Source: Mycobacteroides sp. LB1
GTDB taxonomy: Bacteria; Actinomycetota; Actinomycetes; Mycobacteriales; Mycobacteriaceae
Length of the DNA stretch: 64,000 nucleotides
Direction: 5' to 3'
Assembly: GCF_013449725.1 (NCBI RefSeq)
Contig: NZ_JACCFF010000002.1
Span: forward strand, 532,540 to 596,539
The notes beneath the pieces are model-generated. The model did no database searches, had not been told where the DNA came from, and saw only the letters and a list, made by a program, of their open reading frames with translations. The translations under genes and the position numbers were made by a program. Below are positions 17,169-24,588 of this stretch, piece after piece. How positions within the stretch are numbered: position 1 is the stretch's first letter; every line of letters starts with the position of its first letter.

Positions 17169-18665
17169 ATGACCGGACACCTATGGTTCGCCTCTCCACC
17201 GGAAGTGCACTCCGCGCTGATATCGGCGGGGCCCGGTACTGGACCTCTGCTCGCGACCTCCAACGCGTGCCACGCGTTGAGCATCGAATACCGAATCGCC
17301 GCAACCGAACTCCAGGAACTTCTGTCCGCGGTACGCGCTGGTATATGGGAGGGACCAAGCGCTGAACTATGCGTCGCTGCGCACCGGCCGTACGTGGGCT
17401 GGCTCCAGAATGCGGCGAACGTCAGTGCGGTTAAGGCCGCACTGATGGAGCAGGCGGCCACCGCCTACACCAGCGCATCGGCGGAGATACCCACCATGGG
17501 AGAACTCGCGCTCAACCATGCCACCCATATCGCCCTGGTAAGTACGAATTTCTTTGGTATCAACACCATCCCCATCGCCGTTAATGAGGCCGACTACGTG
17601 CGCATGTGGATCCAGGCTGCCACCGCCATGTCTGTTTACGACGGCATCTCCAGCGCAGCTCATACCGCGGCACCGCGGCTGCCCCCCGCCCTACCGATAC
17701 TGAACGCCGGGCCTAGCGGCGTCAACGCTTTCGGAAATTCCTTGCAGCGCAACGAACCTACCCTGCTTTCACTCCTCGAAGACATTCTCAAGAAGCTGGT
17801 ACCACGCGAACTCGCCGACCTCATCGAGGAACTTACCAAGCTCGATCTCCAACGGCTCCTGGCCTTACTGGTCACCAATCCGGCCGCCGCACTGAAGGTA
17901 CTCGCACCGCTGATCACGGCACTACTTGGATTCGGACAGTTCTTCAGCATCAGCGTCATGCTGTGGACATTGCAGATAGGTTCTGCACTAGTCCTTTTCG
18001 CCCCGGCCATCGCCCTCCCCCTCGCCATTGCGTTGGCCGACACAAACCGACTCATTCCGATCAACGACCCCGCGCCGAAATCGCTACCCACCAACGGAGT
18101 TGGCCCTCCCACCTCGCGCTATCCGCTGGAAATGAGCCCCGGAACCTCAACCGCCACGCCCACAGCCCCTGCCGCACCGACGTCGACCGTCACGACAACG
18201 ACCTCGCCTGGAGCGCCCACGACGGCCGGCACCGCCGCTCCATCCGGCTTTCTGCCCTACGCCGTCCTCGCTGCAGGCCCAGAACCTCCCAGCGGCCCGA
18301 ACATCACTGAAGGATCCAAGACCCGGACTCCATCCGTGGTGGATGCCTCCGTATGCACAGGTGCCACACGGGATATATCAAAGGACGCCAGACGGCGGAA
18401 GCGTAAGCAGCAGAACGTCATCACAGCGTCTCGGATGTACGTCCGCGAGTTCCTGGACGAGCCGAAAGCTCCAGACCCCGTCGCTCACCCTGTCACACCG
18501 ACCTCCCGTTTCGGCGCGAGTGTGTGGGCCCGTACCGGCGTCGTTGACAAAGACCTGACCCGTGCGCGCGGACTCGTAGAGCGCGAGTCACCGACAATCG
18601 CCGAACGGATTTCTTCGCAGCCCCTCATTCCCGGCAGCTGGCCGGACCACGACACGGAACGATAA
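17169..18665 (+). CDS. Orphan PPE-family protein (PPE4-like N-terminus, PPE-PPW-like C-terminus)
   Basis: A 498-residue PPE protein. The N-terminal domain starts [18 protein letters not shown] and continues with GIWEGPSAELCVAAHRPYVGW, containing the WxG-type turn that pairs with a PE protein. A hydrophobic stretch (LLALLVTNPAAALKVLAPLI onward) and a Pro/Thr/Ala-rich linker follow, then a basic segment and a C-terminus with RFGASVWARTGVV and PLIPGSW, matching the PxxPxxW feature of the PPE-PPW subfamily. The ATG follows GGGAGG. No PE gene precedes it. Its N-terminus is strikingly like that of PPE4 of the ESX-3 locus at the end of this window, so it may be an ESX-3 substrate. Confidence 0.87.
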   Translation: MTGHLWFASPPEVHSALISAGPGTGPLLATSNACHALSIEYRIAATELQELLSAVRAGIWEGPSAELCVAAHRPYVGWLQNAANVSAVKAALMEQAATAYTSASAEIPTMGELALNHATHIALVSTNFFGINTIPIAVNEADYVRMWIQAATAMSVYDGISSAAHTAAPRLPPALPILNAGPSGVNAFGNSLQRNEPTLLSLLEDILKKLVPRELADLIEELTKLDLQRLLALLVTNPAAALKVLAPLITALLGFGQFFSISVMLWTLQIGSALVLFAPAIALPLAIALADTNRLIPINDPAPKSLPTNGVGPPTSRYPLEMSPGTSTATPTAPAAPTSTVTTTTSPGAPTTAGTAAPSGFLPYAVLAAGPEPPSGPNITEGSKTRTPSVVDASVCTGATRDISKDARRRKRKQQNVITASRMYVREFLDEPKAPDPVAHPVTPTSRFGASVWARTGVVDKDLTRARGLVERESPTIAERISSQPLIPGSWPDHDTER

Positions 18666-18676
18666 GGAAACTCGCC

Positions 18677-19393
18677 ATGACACCTCTCGCCTCGCGCCTG
18701 TCGGACCTGGTTTCAGACGTCCTGTTCACCACCGCGCGCATCAGCGAAGTCAGCGAACTATCAACGTGTTTCGTCAAAGTCCGACTCGCCAGCGAGGCGT
18801 TCCGGCGCACACAGTGGATACCTGGAGACAAGCTGCAGATACGACCGCAACGCGGGTCGTTACGAATGCGTGCCTACACACCCATCAATTGGGACCGCCG
18901 TGCCGGCAGCACCGATTTGATCGCGTTCAGGCATGGCGACGGCCCCGGCGCCCGCTGGTTCGAGGACGCTGCCGTCGGCACGGATTGCGATGTGTTCGGA
19001 CCGAGCCGCTCGCTTGACCTGTCGGATGTGGCCCCCTCGGCGGTCTTTGTCGGAGACGAGACCAGCGTGGCCCTTGCGCACGCTCTGCACAGTGTCAACC
19101 CGGCGGACCGATATCTCTACGAGACAACGGATCCCAGTGCCCTGATGGCGGTATTAACCGCCCTCGGACTCGCCGAGAACGTCAAGGTCATGGACAAGTC
19201 CGACAATCACGATGCCTTGCTTCAGCTCATCATCGAATCGGTGCAGTCCCCTGGCGAGCCCAGCGACCTAATCGTCAGCGGTGATGCAGCCACCGTCAGC
19301 GCGGTTCGGCGCGGCGCACGCCGATGGGGTGACTACAGACCGCAGATCAAGGCCCGCGCGTACTGGGCCCATGGGCGCACGGGGTTGAGCTGA
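18677..19393 (+). CDS. Siderophore-interacting-protein-like FAD-binding reductase
   Basis: A 238-residue protein with the SIP/ViuB fold. The flavin motif is RMRAYTPINW (about residues 63-72), DLIAFRHGDGPGARWFED follows in the FAD-binding barrel, FVGDETSVALAHAL is the NAD(P)H-domain start, and the C-terminal RAYWAHGRTGLS matches the family's terminal KxYW region. Members reduce ferric siderophores in the cytoplasm. It begins 11 bp after the PPE stop with an AAGGAAA ribosome site, and ends 1 bp before the O-methyltransferase, so the three genes form an operon. It is divergent from both ViuB (54.9-55.6 kb) and the IrtA N-domain in this window. The substrate siderophore is unknown. Confidence 0.8.
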   Translation: MTPLASRLSDLVSDVLFTTARISEVSELSTCFVKVRLASEAFRRTQWIPGDKLQIRPQRGSLRMRAYTPINWDRRAGSTDLIAFRHGDGPGARWFEDAAVGTDCDVFGPSRSLDLSDVAPSAVFVGDETSVALAHALHSVNPADRYLYETTDPSALMAVLTALGLAENVKVMDKSDNHDALLQLIIESVQSPGEPSDLIVSGDAATVSAVRRGARRWGDYRPQIKARAYWAHGRTGLS

Positions 19394-19394
19394 T

Positions 19395-20078
19395 ATGAAC
19401 TCCCTGGAGACACCGAAGGTAGTCGGCGTTCTGGAGCGGCTCTTCGGCGAAGCCGAGACCACCGATCGGTCCGCGATCGCCGAGCTGCTCGACAACACCG
19501 AACCCGGGGCCGATCCCGTAGCCACCGCACTCGACGCCGAAGTGAGTGACTACAAAGAGTTCTACCACCGTTCGGTTCAGAATTTTCTTTGCGTATCACC
19601 GGTTTTCGGTAGGTTTCTCTATATCTGCGGGCGGGCGGTCAACGCCACGCGCATCGTCGAATTCGGCACGTCGTTCGGCGTCTCCACCATTCACCTTGCG
19701 TGCGCGGTCCGGGACAACGGCGGCGGGTTGGTCGTAGGCACCGAGCTCGAGCAGGCCAAGGCCACGCGCGCATACGGGCACTTGAAGGAGGCGGGCGTCG
19801 ACGATCTGGTTGATATCCGCGTCGGCGACGCCCTGGACATGCTGAGTGGCGGCGTTGGCGGGGCAATCGATCTGGTCCATCTCGATGGCGCAATGAGCTT
19901 GTATCGGCCGGTGCTGCAACTGCTGGAGCCACACCTGCGGCCGAATGCACTCATAGTCGCCGAGAACGCCACCCCCGACTATCTCGACTACATCGAGGAC
20001 ATCGCGACGCCCTACGTGTCGCTGCCGCTGCCGTTCCGGGACGTGCGCGGCAACGAACTCACAGTTTTCACGGGGTGA
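19395..20078 (+). CDS. Class I SAM-dependent O-methyltransferase
   Basis: A 227-residue methyltransferase of the small O-methyltransferase type. The SAM motif I is VEFGTSFGVSTIHLA (about residues 88-102), motif II VVGTELEQAKA, and the later IDLVHLDGAMSLY contains the Asp typical of metal-assisted catechol-type O-methyltransferases. It follows the SIP-like gene after 1 bp and ends 7 bp from the convergent MFS gene. A role in methylating a catechol or phenolic chelator would fit the operon, but nothing in the sequence fixes the substrate. Confidence 0.82.
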   Translation: MNSLETPKVVGVLERLFGEAETTDRSAIAELLDNTEPGADPVATALDAEVSDYKEFYHRSVQNFLCVSPVFGRFLYICGRAVNATRIVEFGTSFGVSTIHLACAVRDNGGGLVVGTELEQAKATRAYGHLKEAGVDDLVDIRVGDALDMLSGGVGGAIDLVHLDGAMSLYRPVLQLLEPHLRPNALIVAENATPDYLDYIEDIATPYVSLPLPFRDVRGNELTVFTG

Positions 20079-20085
20079 AAGCGCG

Positions 20086-21348
20086 TCAGCGTCCCCAGGT
20101 GTCTTCCAGCATGCGCGGTTTGGAGGCCTGGTAGCCGCCGATACCAAGCACGGTGATCGCGACAAGCAGGAGCCCGAACGGCGCATACCAACTGCCGGTC
20201 ACGTCGTGCAGCACGCCGAACAGCACCGGGCCCAGGCATGCGACGGCATACCCAACCCCCTGGGTGAAACCGGACAGAGCCGCGGAACCGGCCGCGGTGC
20301 GGGTACGCAAGTTCACCAGCGTCAGCCCCAGCGGGAAGGTGGACGGCCCGAAGCCGAGCGCGATCACCCACACCGCAGTCGCGGTCATCGGCAGGAACAA
20401 CAGGCCACCGAATCCGATAAGGAAGCAGACAAGGCAGGCCGCGACGACCGGGAACGGGTTGCGCATGCGAGCAGCCAACGGCGGGATTGCCAGCGTGCCA
20501 ACGAATCCCACAGCAGAGAACAAGGCCACCATCACCCCGCCAAGTGAAGCGCTGCCACCAGCCGAGGTCAATATCGCCGGGATCCAGGTGAACATCGAAT
20601 AGGTGACAAGGGAGGTCATACCGAACATGCCGGCCATGCCCCAGGCCAAGGGTGAACGCCAAACTTGGCCCACGGCAGACGAATCCGCGTGCGGTTCGGC
20701 AGAGTGGTCAGCGACATCATGACCACGGCGTGCGATGACGACACCGATCCACGGCAGCAGGGCCGCCACCGGAACGATCAACCAGGCGGCCAGCGAGAAT
20801 CGCCACCCGTAGGCATTGGCGAGCGGAACCGCAGTCAATGCCGGAATGGTGGTTCCGATCTGCAGCACCGTCAAGTAGGAGGCGCTCATCAGGGCGACGC
20901 GGTGCGAGAAGTACCGCTTGACCAACGGTGGGATCACCACGTTGCCGATGCCCATGCCAAGCAGCGCCACGCAGGACAGCACGAGGAGCCCGCCGGTCGA
21001 GTTCATCGCGGGCCGGGCCGCCATACCGATGACGGTGGCCACCACGGCGGCCAACGTCGTGCGCTCCAGACCGAACCGCTCGGTCAGCGCGGGTGTCACC
21101 AGTCCAGCGACCGCGAACATGGCCGTCGGCAGCATCCCGAACACACCGATCACCGCGGAGCCGAACCCGATTTCCCGCGAGATCTCGGTCAGCAGCGGAG
21201 TCAGCGAGGTGACCGCGGACCGCAGGCACAACGCGAACAGCAGGATCGCAACCAGCACCATCAGGCGCCCACGGCGCAGCGCGGCAGCCGATACGGCCCG
21301 CATCGAATCGTGCGAGTCGGTTCGGGTGGTGTGCGCGGTCGTGGTCAA
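20086..21348 (-). CDS. MFS transporter, CynX/NimT family
   Basis: A 420-residue, 12-helix major facilitator protein of the CynX/NimT branch (LRSAVTSLTPLLTEISREIG in helix 1 and its loop; SAVIGVFGMLPTAMFAVAGL; later FGPSTFPLGLTLVNLRTRT, which is typical of this family). I choose the TTG at 21348: GAGGAGG ends four bases before it, whereas an upstream TTG at 21366 overlaps the ribosome site. It is divergent from the FadR-type regulator, its probable controller. Substrates of this family include cyanate, nitroimidazoles and small organic acids; which applies is unknown. Confidence 0.84.
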   Translation of the reverse strand: MTTTAHTTRTDSHDSMRAVSAAALRRGRLMVLVAILLFALCLRSAVTSLTPLLTEISREIGFGSAVIGVFGMLPTAMFAVAGLVTPALTERFGLERTTLAAVVATVIGMAARPAMNSTGGLLVLSCVALLGMGIGNVVIPPLVKRYFSHRVALMSASYLTVLQIGTTIPALTAVPLANAYGWRFSLAAWLIVPVAALLPWIGVVIARRGHDVADHSAEPHADSSAVGQVWRSPLAWGMAGMFGMTSLVTYSMFTWIPAILTSAGGSASLGGVMVALFSAVGFVGTLAIPPLAARMRNPFPVVAACLVCFLIGFGGLLFLPMTATAVWVIALGFGPSTFPLGLTLVNLRTRTAAGSAALSGFTQGVGYAVACLGPVLFGVLHDVTGSWYAPFGLLLVAITVLGIGGYQASKPRMLEDTWGR

Positions 21349-21437
21349 CGTTCCTCCTCTAAGCAACTCGGCAAATCATAGGATGAATGGATGAATAGGT
21401 ACAACGTGATTTCCGCCGCACGCTACGATGGGCCGTC
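21349..21437. promoter_or_regulatory. Divergent promoter, MFS transporter / FadR-type regulator, with tandem 8-bp repeat
   Basis: The 89-bp gap contains GGATGAAT twice in immediate tandem (21381-21388 and 21389-21396). It is the only obvious repeated element and lies centrally, where a GntR-family regulator would be expected to bind. GntR operators are usually palindromic, so this assignment is tentative. Confidence 0.35.
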
Positions 21438-22142
21438 ATGCAGCCGGTCCGTCGCCAAACACTGATTGGCCAGGTCACCGAGCAACTCCGCGAGGAGATT
21501 CTGTCGGGACGCTGGGCCGTCGGCGCGCGCATCCCCACTGAACCCGAATTGTGCGAGCTCACCGGGACCTCCCGCAACACAATTAGGGAGGCCGTCCAGG
21601 CCCTGGCGCACGCCGGGATGCTGGAACGACGCCAGGGCTCCGGCACCTACGTGCTGTCGGTGGGCGGCAGCGGCTCGGCCATCGGCGACTATTTCGCCGC
21701 CGCCAACGACCGCGACCTCATCGAACTACGACAGACCCTCGAAGTGACCGCAGCCGGCCTCGCCGCACAGCGACGTGATGAGGATGACATCGAGCACCTG
21801 CGCGCCTTGCTGCGGCGGCGCAACGAATTATGGGCGCCCAGCCAGGTCGCACCCCAGCTCGTCGAGGACGCCATCTCCACCGATATCGCGGTTCACCGGG
21901 CCGTGGTCGCCGCCAGCCACAATGCCCTCTACCTGGAGCTTTACGATTCGCTACTGGGGTTGATGGACCATTACATGCGCGGCAACCCGATCGGCGCGGA
22001 ATGCTCGTTCGAGCACGAACACACCAAGCTCGTGGAGTCCGTTATCGCGGGCGATATCGATGCCGCCAAGGCCGCCACCGAGCAGCTCTTCACCGAGCTG
22101 AGCCTGCGCCGCCGGAACTTTCCTCACCATCCACACGACTAG
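21438..22142 (+). CDS. FadR-subfamily GntR transcriptional regulator (FCD domain)
   Basis: A 234-residue regulator. The winged helix-turn-helix occupies residues 5-72 (LREEILSGRWAVGARIPTEP, then TGTSRNTIREAVQALAHAGM and RRQGSGTYVL), followed by an all-helical FCD effector domain (LIELRQTLEVTAAGLAAQRR; DIAVHRAVVAASHNALYLEL with metal/ligand His and Asp residues). It is divergent from the MFS exporter and 6 bp upstream of the PCuAC gene, so it may control both. Effectors of FCD proteins are generally organic acids. Confidence 0.87.
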   Translation: MQPVRRQTLIGQVTEQLREEILSGRWAVGARIPTEPELCELTGTSRNTIREAVQALAHAGMLERRQGSGTYVLSVGGSGSAIGDYFAAANDRDLIELRQTLEVTAAGLAAQRRDEDDIEHLRALLRRRNELWAPSQVAPQLVEDAISTDIAVHRAVVAASHNALYLELYDSLLGLMDHYMRGNPIGAECSFEHEHTKLVESVIAGDIDAAKAATEQLFTELSLRRRNFPHHPHD

Positions 22143-22148
22143 CTGAAC

Positions 22149-22613
22149 GTGAAGATCGTCATTCCGGCAGCGGTCGCGCTGTCACTGCTCGCGGGCTGTT
22201 CGGCGCATGAGCCCGTACCGTCCACCCAGGCCTCCGAGGTAACCATTACCGACCAGTGGGCCAAGTCGGCCCCAGACGGATCCATGACCTCCGTGTTCGG
22301 CACCGTGCACAACACCGGGACAGGTGAGGCACGCATCGTGTCCGCCACCTCGCCCGCCGCGAGCTCGGTGGAACTGCACGAGGTAACGGCCGACGGAAAG
22401 ATGCGCCCCAAGGAGGGCGGGGTCGCCATTCCCGCCAACGGCGAACACAAGCTGACCCCCGGTGGCGATCACGTCATGCTCATGGGACTGACCGCCCCCC
22501 TACGCCCGGGCCAGGACGTCGTCATCACGCTGGCCTTCCAAGATGGCTCGACCAAGCCCCTCACCGCGCAGATCCGGGACTTCGCGGGCGGTAACGAGAA
22601 CTACCAGCCCTGA
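22149..22613 (+). CDS. PCuAC-type copper chaperone lipoprotein
   Basis: A 154-residue exported protein. The signal peptide ends in the lipobox LLAGC (Cys17), so it is anchored outside the cytoplasmic membrane. The copper motif of the PCuAC (DUF461) family is present: His in ELHEVTADGKM, then Met, and HVM in GGDHVMLMGL, with spacing close to the family rule. It carries Cu(I) for cuproenzyme assembly or copper handling. The GTG start is 6 bp after the regulator stop, and the DyP gene follows after 2 bp, so all three are probably one transcript. Confidence 0.86.
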   Translation: MKIVIPAAVALSLLAGCSAHEPVPSTQASEVTITDQWAKSAPDGSMTSVFGTVHNTGTGEARIVSATSPAASSVELHEVTADGKMRPKEGGVAIPANGEHKLTPGGDHVMLMGLTAPLRPGQDVVITLAFQDGSTKPLTAQIRDFAGGNENYQP

Positions 22614-22615
22614 GC

Positions 22616-23815
22616 ATGACGCGCCGTTCATTCTCCCGACGGGGACTCATCGTCGGCGGTGGCGCCGCAGCCGCCCTGACCGCAGGCGCCGGATTGTCGG
22701 CGTGGTCGGCCCAGTCCGAAGCGGCACGCGCGCAGAGCGCGCCCGCAGTCGAACCGTTCTACGGCGAGCACCAGGCCGGGATCACCACCTCGCCGCAATC
22801 GCACGCACTGTTCCTCGCGCTGGATCTGCTGCCCGCGCCGGAGCAGACAGCACGCGAGAATCTACGGTCGGTCTTGCGTCTGTGGACCACCGATGCGGCC
22901 AGGCTCACCCAGGGGCTGCCCGCGCTGGCCGATACCGAGCCGGAATTAGCCACGCCCACAGCACGATTGACGGTCACCGCGGGTCTTGGCCCCTCGGCGT
23001 TCACCAAGGCCGGCCTCGCCGACAAGTGTCCGACCTCGGCGAGTGACTTCCCCACCTTCTCCACCGACCGGCTCGACAAGCGTTGGTGTGGAGGGGACCT
23101 CCTGCTGCAGATATGCGCCGACGACATGCTTCTGGTGACGCACGCCGCCCGAGTGCTTCTGAAGAATGTGCGCTCATTGGCCACCGAAAGGTGGCGCCAG
23201 ACCGGATTCCGGACGCCGCGCGCGGAAGATCCGTCCGGCGGCACGATGCGCAATCTCATGGGGCAGGTCGACGGCACCGTGAACCCCAGCACCGCCGAGC
23301 TCGACAGCCTGCTGTGGCACCAGGGTGACGATCACGAGTGGCTCAGGGGTGGAACACTTCTCGTCCTTCGCCGAATCACGATGGACCTTGACGGATGGGA
23401 TCAGCTGGATGGCAAGCTCCGGGATCTGGTGATGGGCAGACGCGCAGACAACGGCGCGCCACTATCGGGCGAGAAGGAATCCGACGAGCCCGACCTGGAG
23501 ATGAACCGCGGTGGCATCCCCGTCATCCCGGCGACCGCACATATCGCGCTCGCCCGTCACCGCAACCCGCACGAGAAGTTCCTGCGCCGCCCGTACAACT
23601 TCGACGACGCCCCGCTGCCGGGCACATCATCGAATTCCGGCCTGGTTTTCGCCGCATACCAACGTGATATCGCCACCCAGTTCGTCCCGGTGCAGCGACG
23701 CCTGGCCGAAAGGGACGAATTCAATCAGTGGAATACCGCGGTCGGGTCCGCCGTATTCGTCATGCCGCCGGGCGCCACGGAAGACGGTTATCTCGGCCGG
23801 TCGCTGCTGGGTTAA
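22616..23815 (+). CDS. Tat-exported Dyp-type haem peroxidase (EfeB/DypB-like)
   Basis: A 399-residue protein with a twin-arginine signal (FSRRGLIVGGGAAAALTAGA, residues 6-25), so it is exported folded with haem. The Dyp family motif GxxDG appears as GQVDGT, with the catalytic Asp, and the distal/proximal haem region follows (HIALARHRNPHEKFLRRPYN, containing the conserved Arg and His). Such enzymes decolorise dyes or oxidise porphyrins, and EfeB forms act in iron/haem handling. It is coupled to the copper chaperone gene rather than to efeU/efeO, which is unusual. Confidence 0.88.
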   Translation: MTRRSFSRRGLIVGGGAAAALTAGAGLSAWSAQSEAARAQSAPAVEPFYGEHQAGITTSPQSHALFLALDLLPAPEQTARENLRSVLRLWTTDAARLTQGLPALADTEPELATPTARLTVTAGLGPSAFTKAGLADKCPTSASDFPTFSTDRLDKRWCGGDLLLQICADDMLLVTHAARVLLKNVRSLATERWRQTGFRTPRAEDPSGGTMRNLMGQVDGTVNPSTAELDSLLWHQGDDHEWLRGGTLLVLRRITMDLDGWDQLDGKLRDLVMGRRADNGAPLSGEKESDEPDLEMNRGGIPVIPATAHIALARHRNPHEKFLRRPYNFDDAPLPGTSSNSGLVFAAYQRDIATQFVPVQRRLAERDEFNQWNTAVGSAVFVMPPGATEDGYLGRSLLG

Positions 23816-23884
23816 CGGGCCACGCCCCTAGGCCGACTGCGCGGATTACCGGTTCAGTCGCCATCTCGGCCATAGAAACTCCTT

Positions 23885-23903
23885 GCAAGTTAGGGTTACC
23901 TAA
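23885..23903. promoter_or_regulatory. IdeR-like iron box upstream of MerR gene
   Basis: The 19-mer at 23885-23903 matches the mycobacterial IdeR consensus TWAGGTWAGSCTWACCTWA at 15 of 19 positions by hand, with a perfect inner TTAGG-N4-CCTAA palindrome. It ends 14 bp before the GTG of the MerR-type gene. Iron control of the MerR/FUSC pair is inferred. Confidence 0.55.
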
Positions 23904-23917
23904 GTTTCAATGGTCAA

Positions 23918-24568
23918 GTGAGCTTGATGTCAAGACCCCTCTCCGTGGAACCCACGGTGAACATCGGTGAAGCCGCCGCCCTCTACGGCCTTGCCCCGTC
24001 GACTCTGCGTTGGTGGGAGAAACAGGGCGTCCTGGATTCGCCGACACAGCGGGGCGGCCGCCGCACCTACACCGAGCGAGACCTGCGGCGCATCGGCATC
24101 GCGTATCTGTGCTGTGTCACCGGGATGATGCCGCTACGCCAGACGGCCGTCGTGACATCGCATACGACCCAACCCGATACCTGGCGCAGCGTGGTCACCG
24201 AACAGGTCGCGGACATCTCCGCACGGATCGACCGCCTCGACCGCGCCCGCGAATACCTCAACCACTTGCTGTCCTGCCAGAACGAGGACATCGTCGATTG
24301 CCCCTACCTGGACGGTGAGCTCCGCATCCGCACCCCACGAGGACGCGCGGCCGGCCTGGACCTGGTAACCGCGGCACGGAGCACGCCCGCCCCCTTGATC
24401 GAGATCTGTGACGAAACCCCATCCGACCGCTCCCCGACATGCTTCTTTTGCGGCCGCGGGCTCACCCCGCGAGGAAAGGGACGTCCGCAGCGTTACTGCT
24501 CCCCCGCCTGCAAGCAGCGTGCTTATCGGCAGCGCCGCAGTAGTGAACCAGCCGGTGAAGTCGCCTGA
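23918..24568 (+). CDS. MerR-family regulator with C-terminal Cys-rich zinc-finger-like motif
   Basis: A 216-residue protein with a MerR winged helix at the N-terminus (NIGEAAALYGLAPSTLRWWE, then a wing with RRTYTERDLRRIGIAYLC), a helical dimer region with RIDRLDRAREYLNHLLSC, and a C-terminal Cys4-type motif CFFCGRGLTPRGKGRPQRYC followed by SPACKQRAYRQRR. That terminal motif occurs in many actinobacterial proteins and resembles a small zinc-binding, RNA/DNA-contacting ribbon. Start choice is uncertain: GTG 23918, ATG 23927 and GTG 23957 are all possible. An IdeR-like box sits directly upstream; the FUSC gene follows after 20 bp. Confidence 0.75.
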   Translation: MSLMSRPLSVEPTVNIGEAAALYGLAPSTLRWWEKQGVLDSPTQRGGRRTYTERDLRRIGIAYLCCVTGMMPLRQTAVVTSHTTQPDTWRSVVTEQVADISARIDRLDRAREYLNHLLSCQNEDIVDCPYLDGELRIRTPRGRAAGLDLVTAARSTPAPLIEICDETPSDRSPTCFFCGRGLTPRGKGRPQRYCSPACKQRAYRQRRSSEPAGEVA

Positions 24569-24588
24569 TTCACGGTATGAAATGACAT

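Noticed and set aside
18677..19393. Second viuB orthologue
   Set aside because: Family features fit SIP, but the sequence is divergent from the viuB at 54920, so the symbol was not used.
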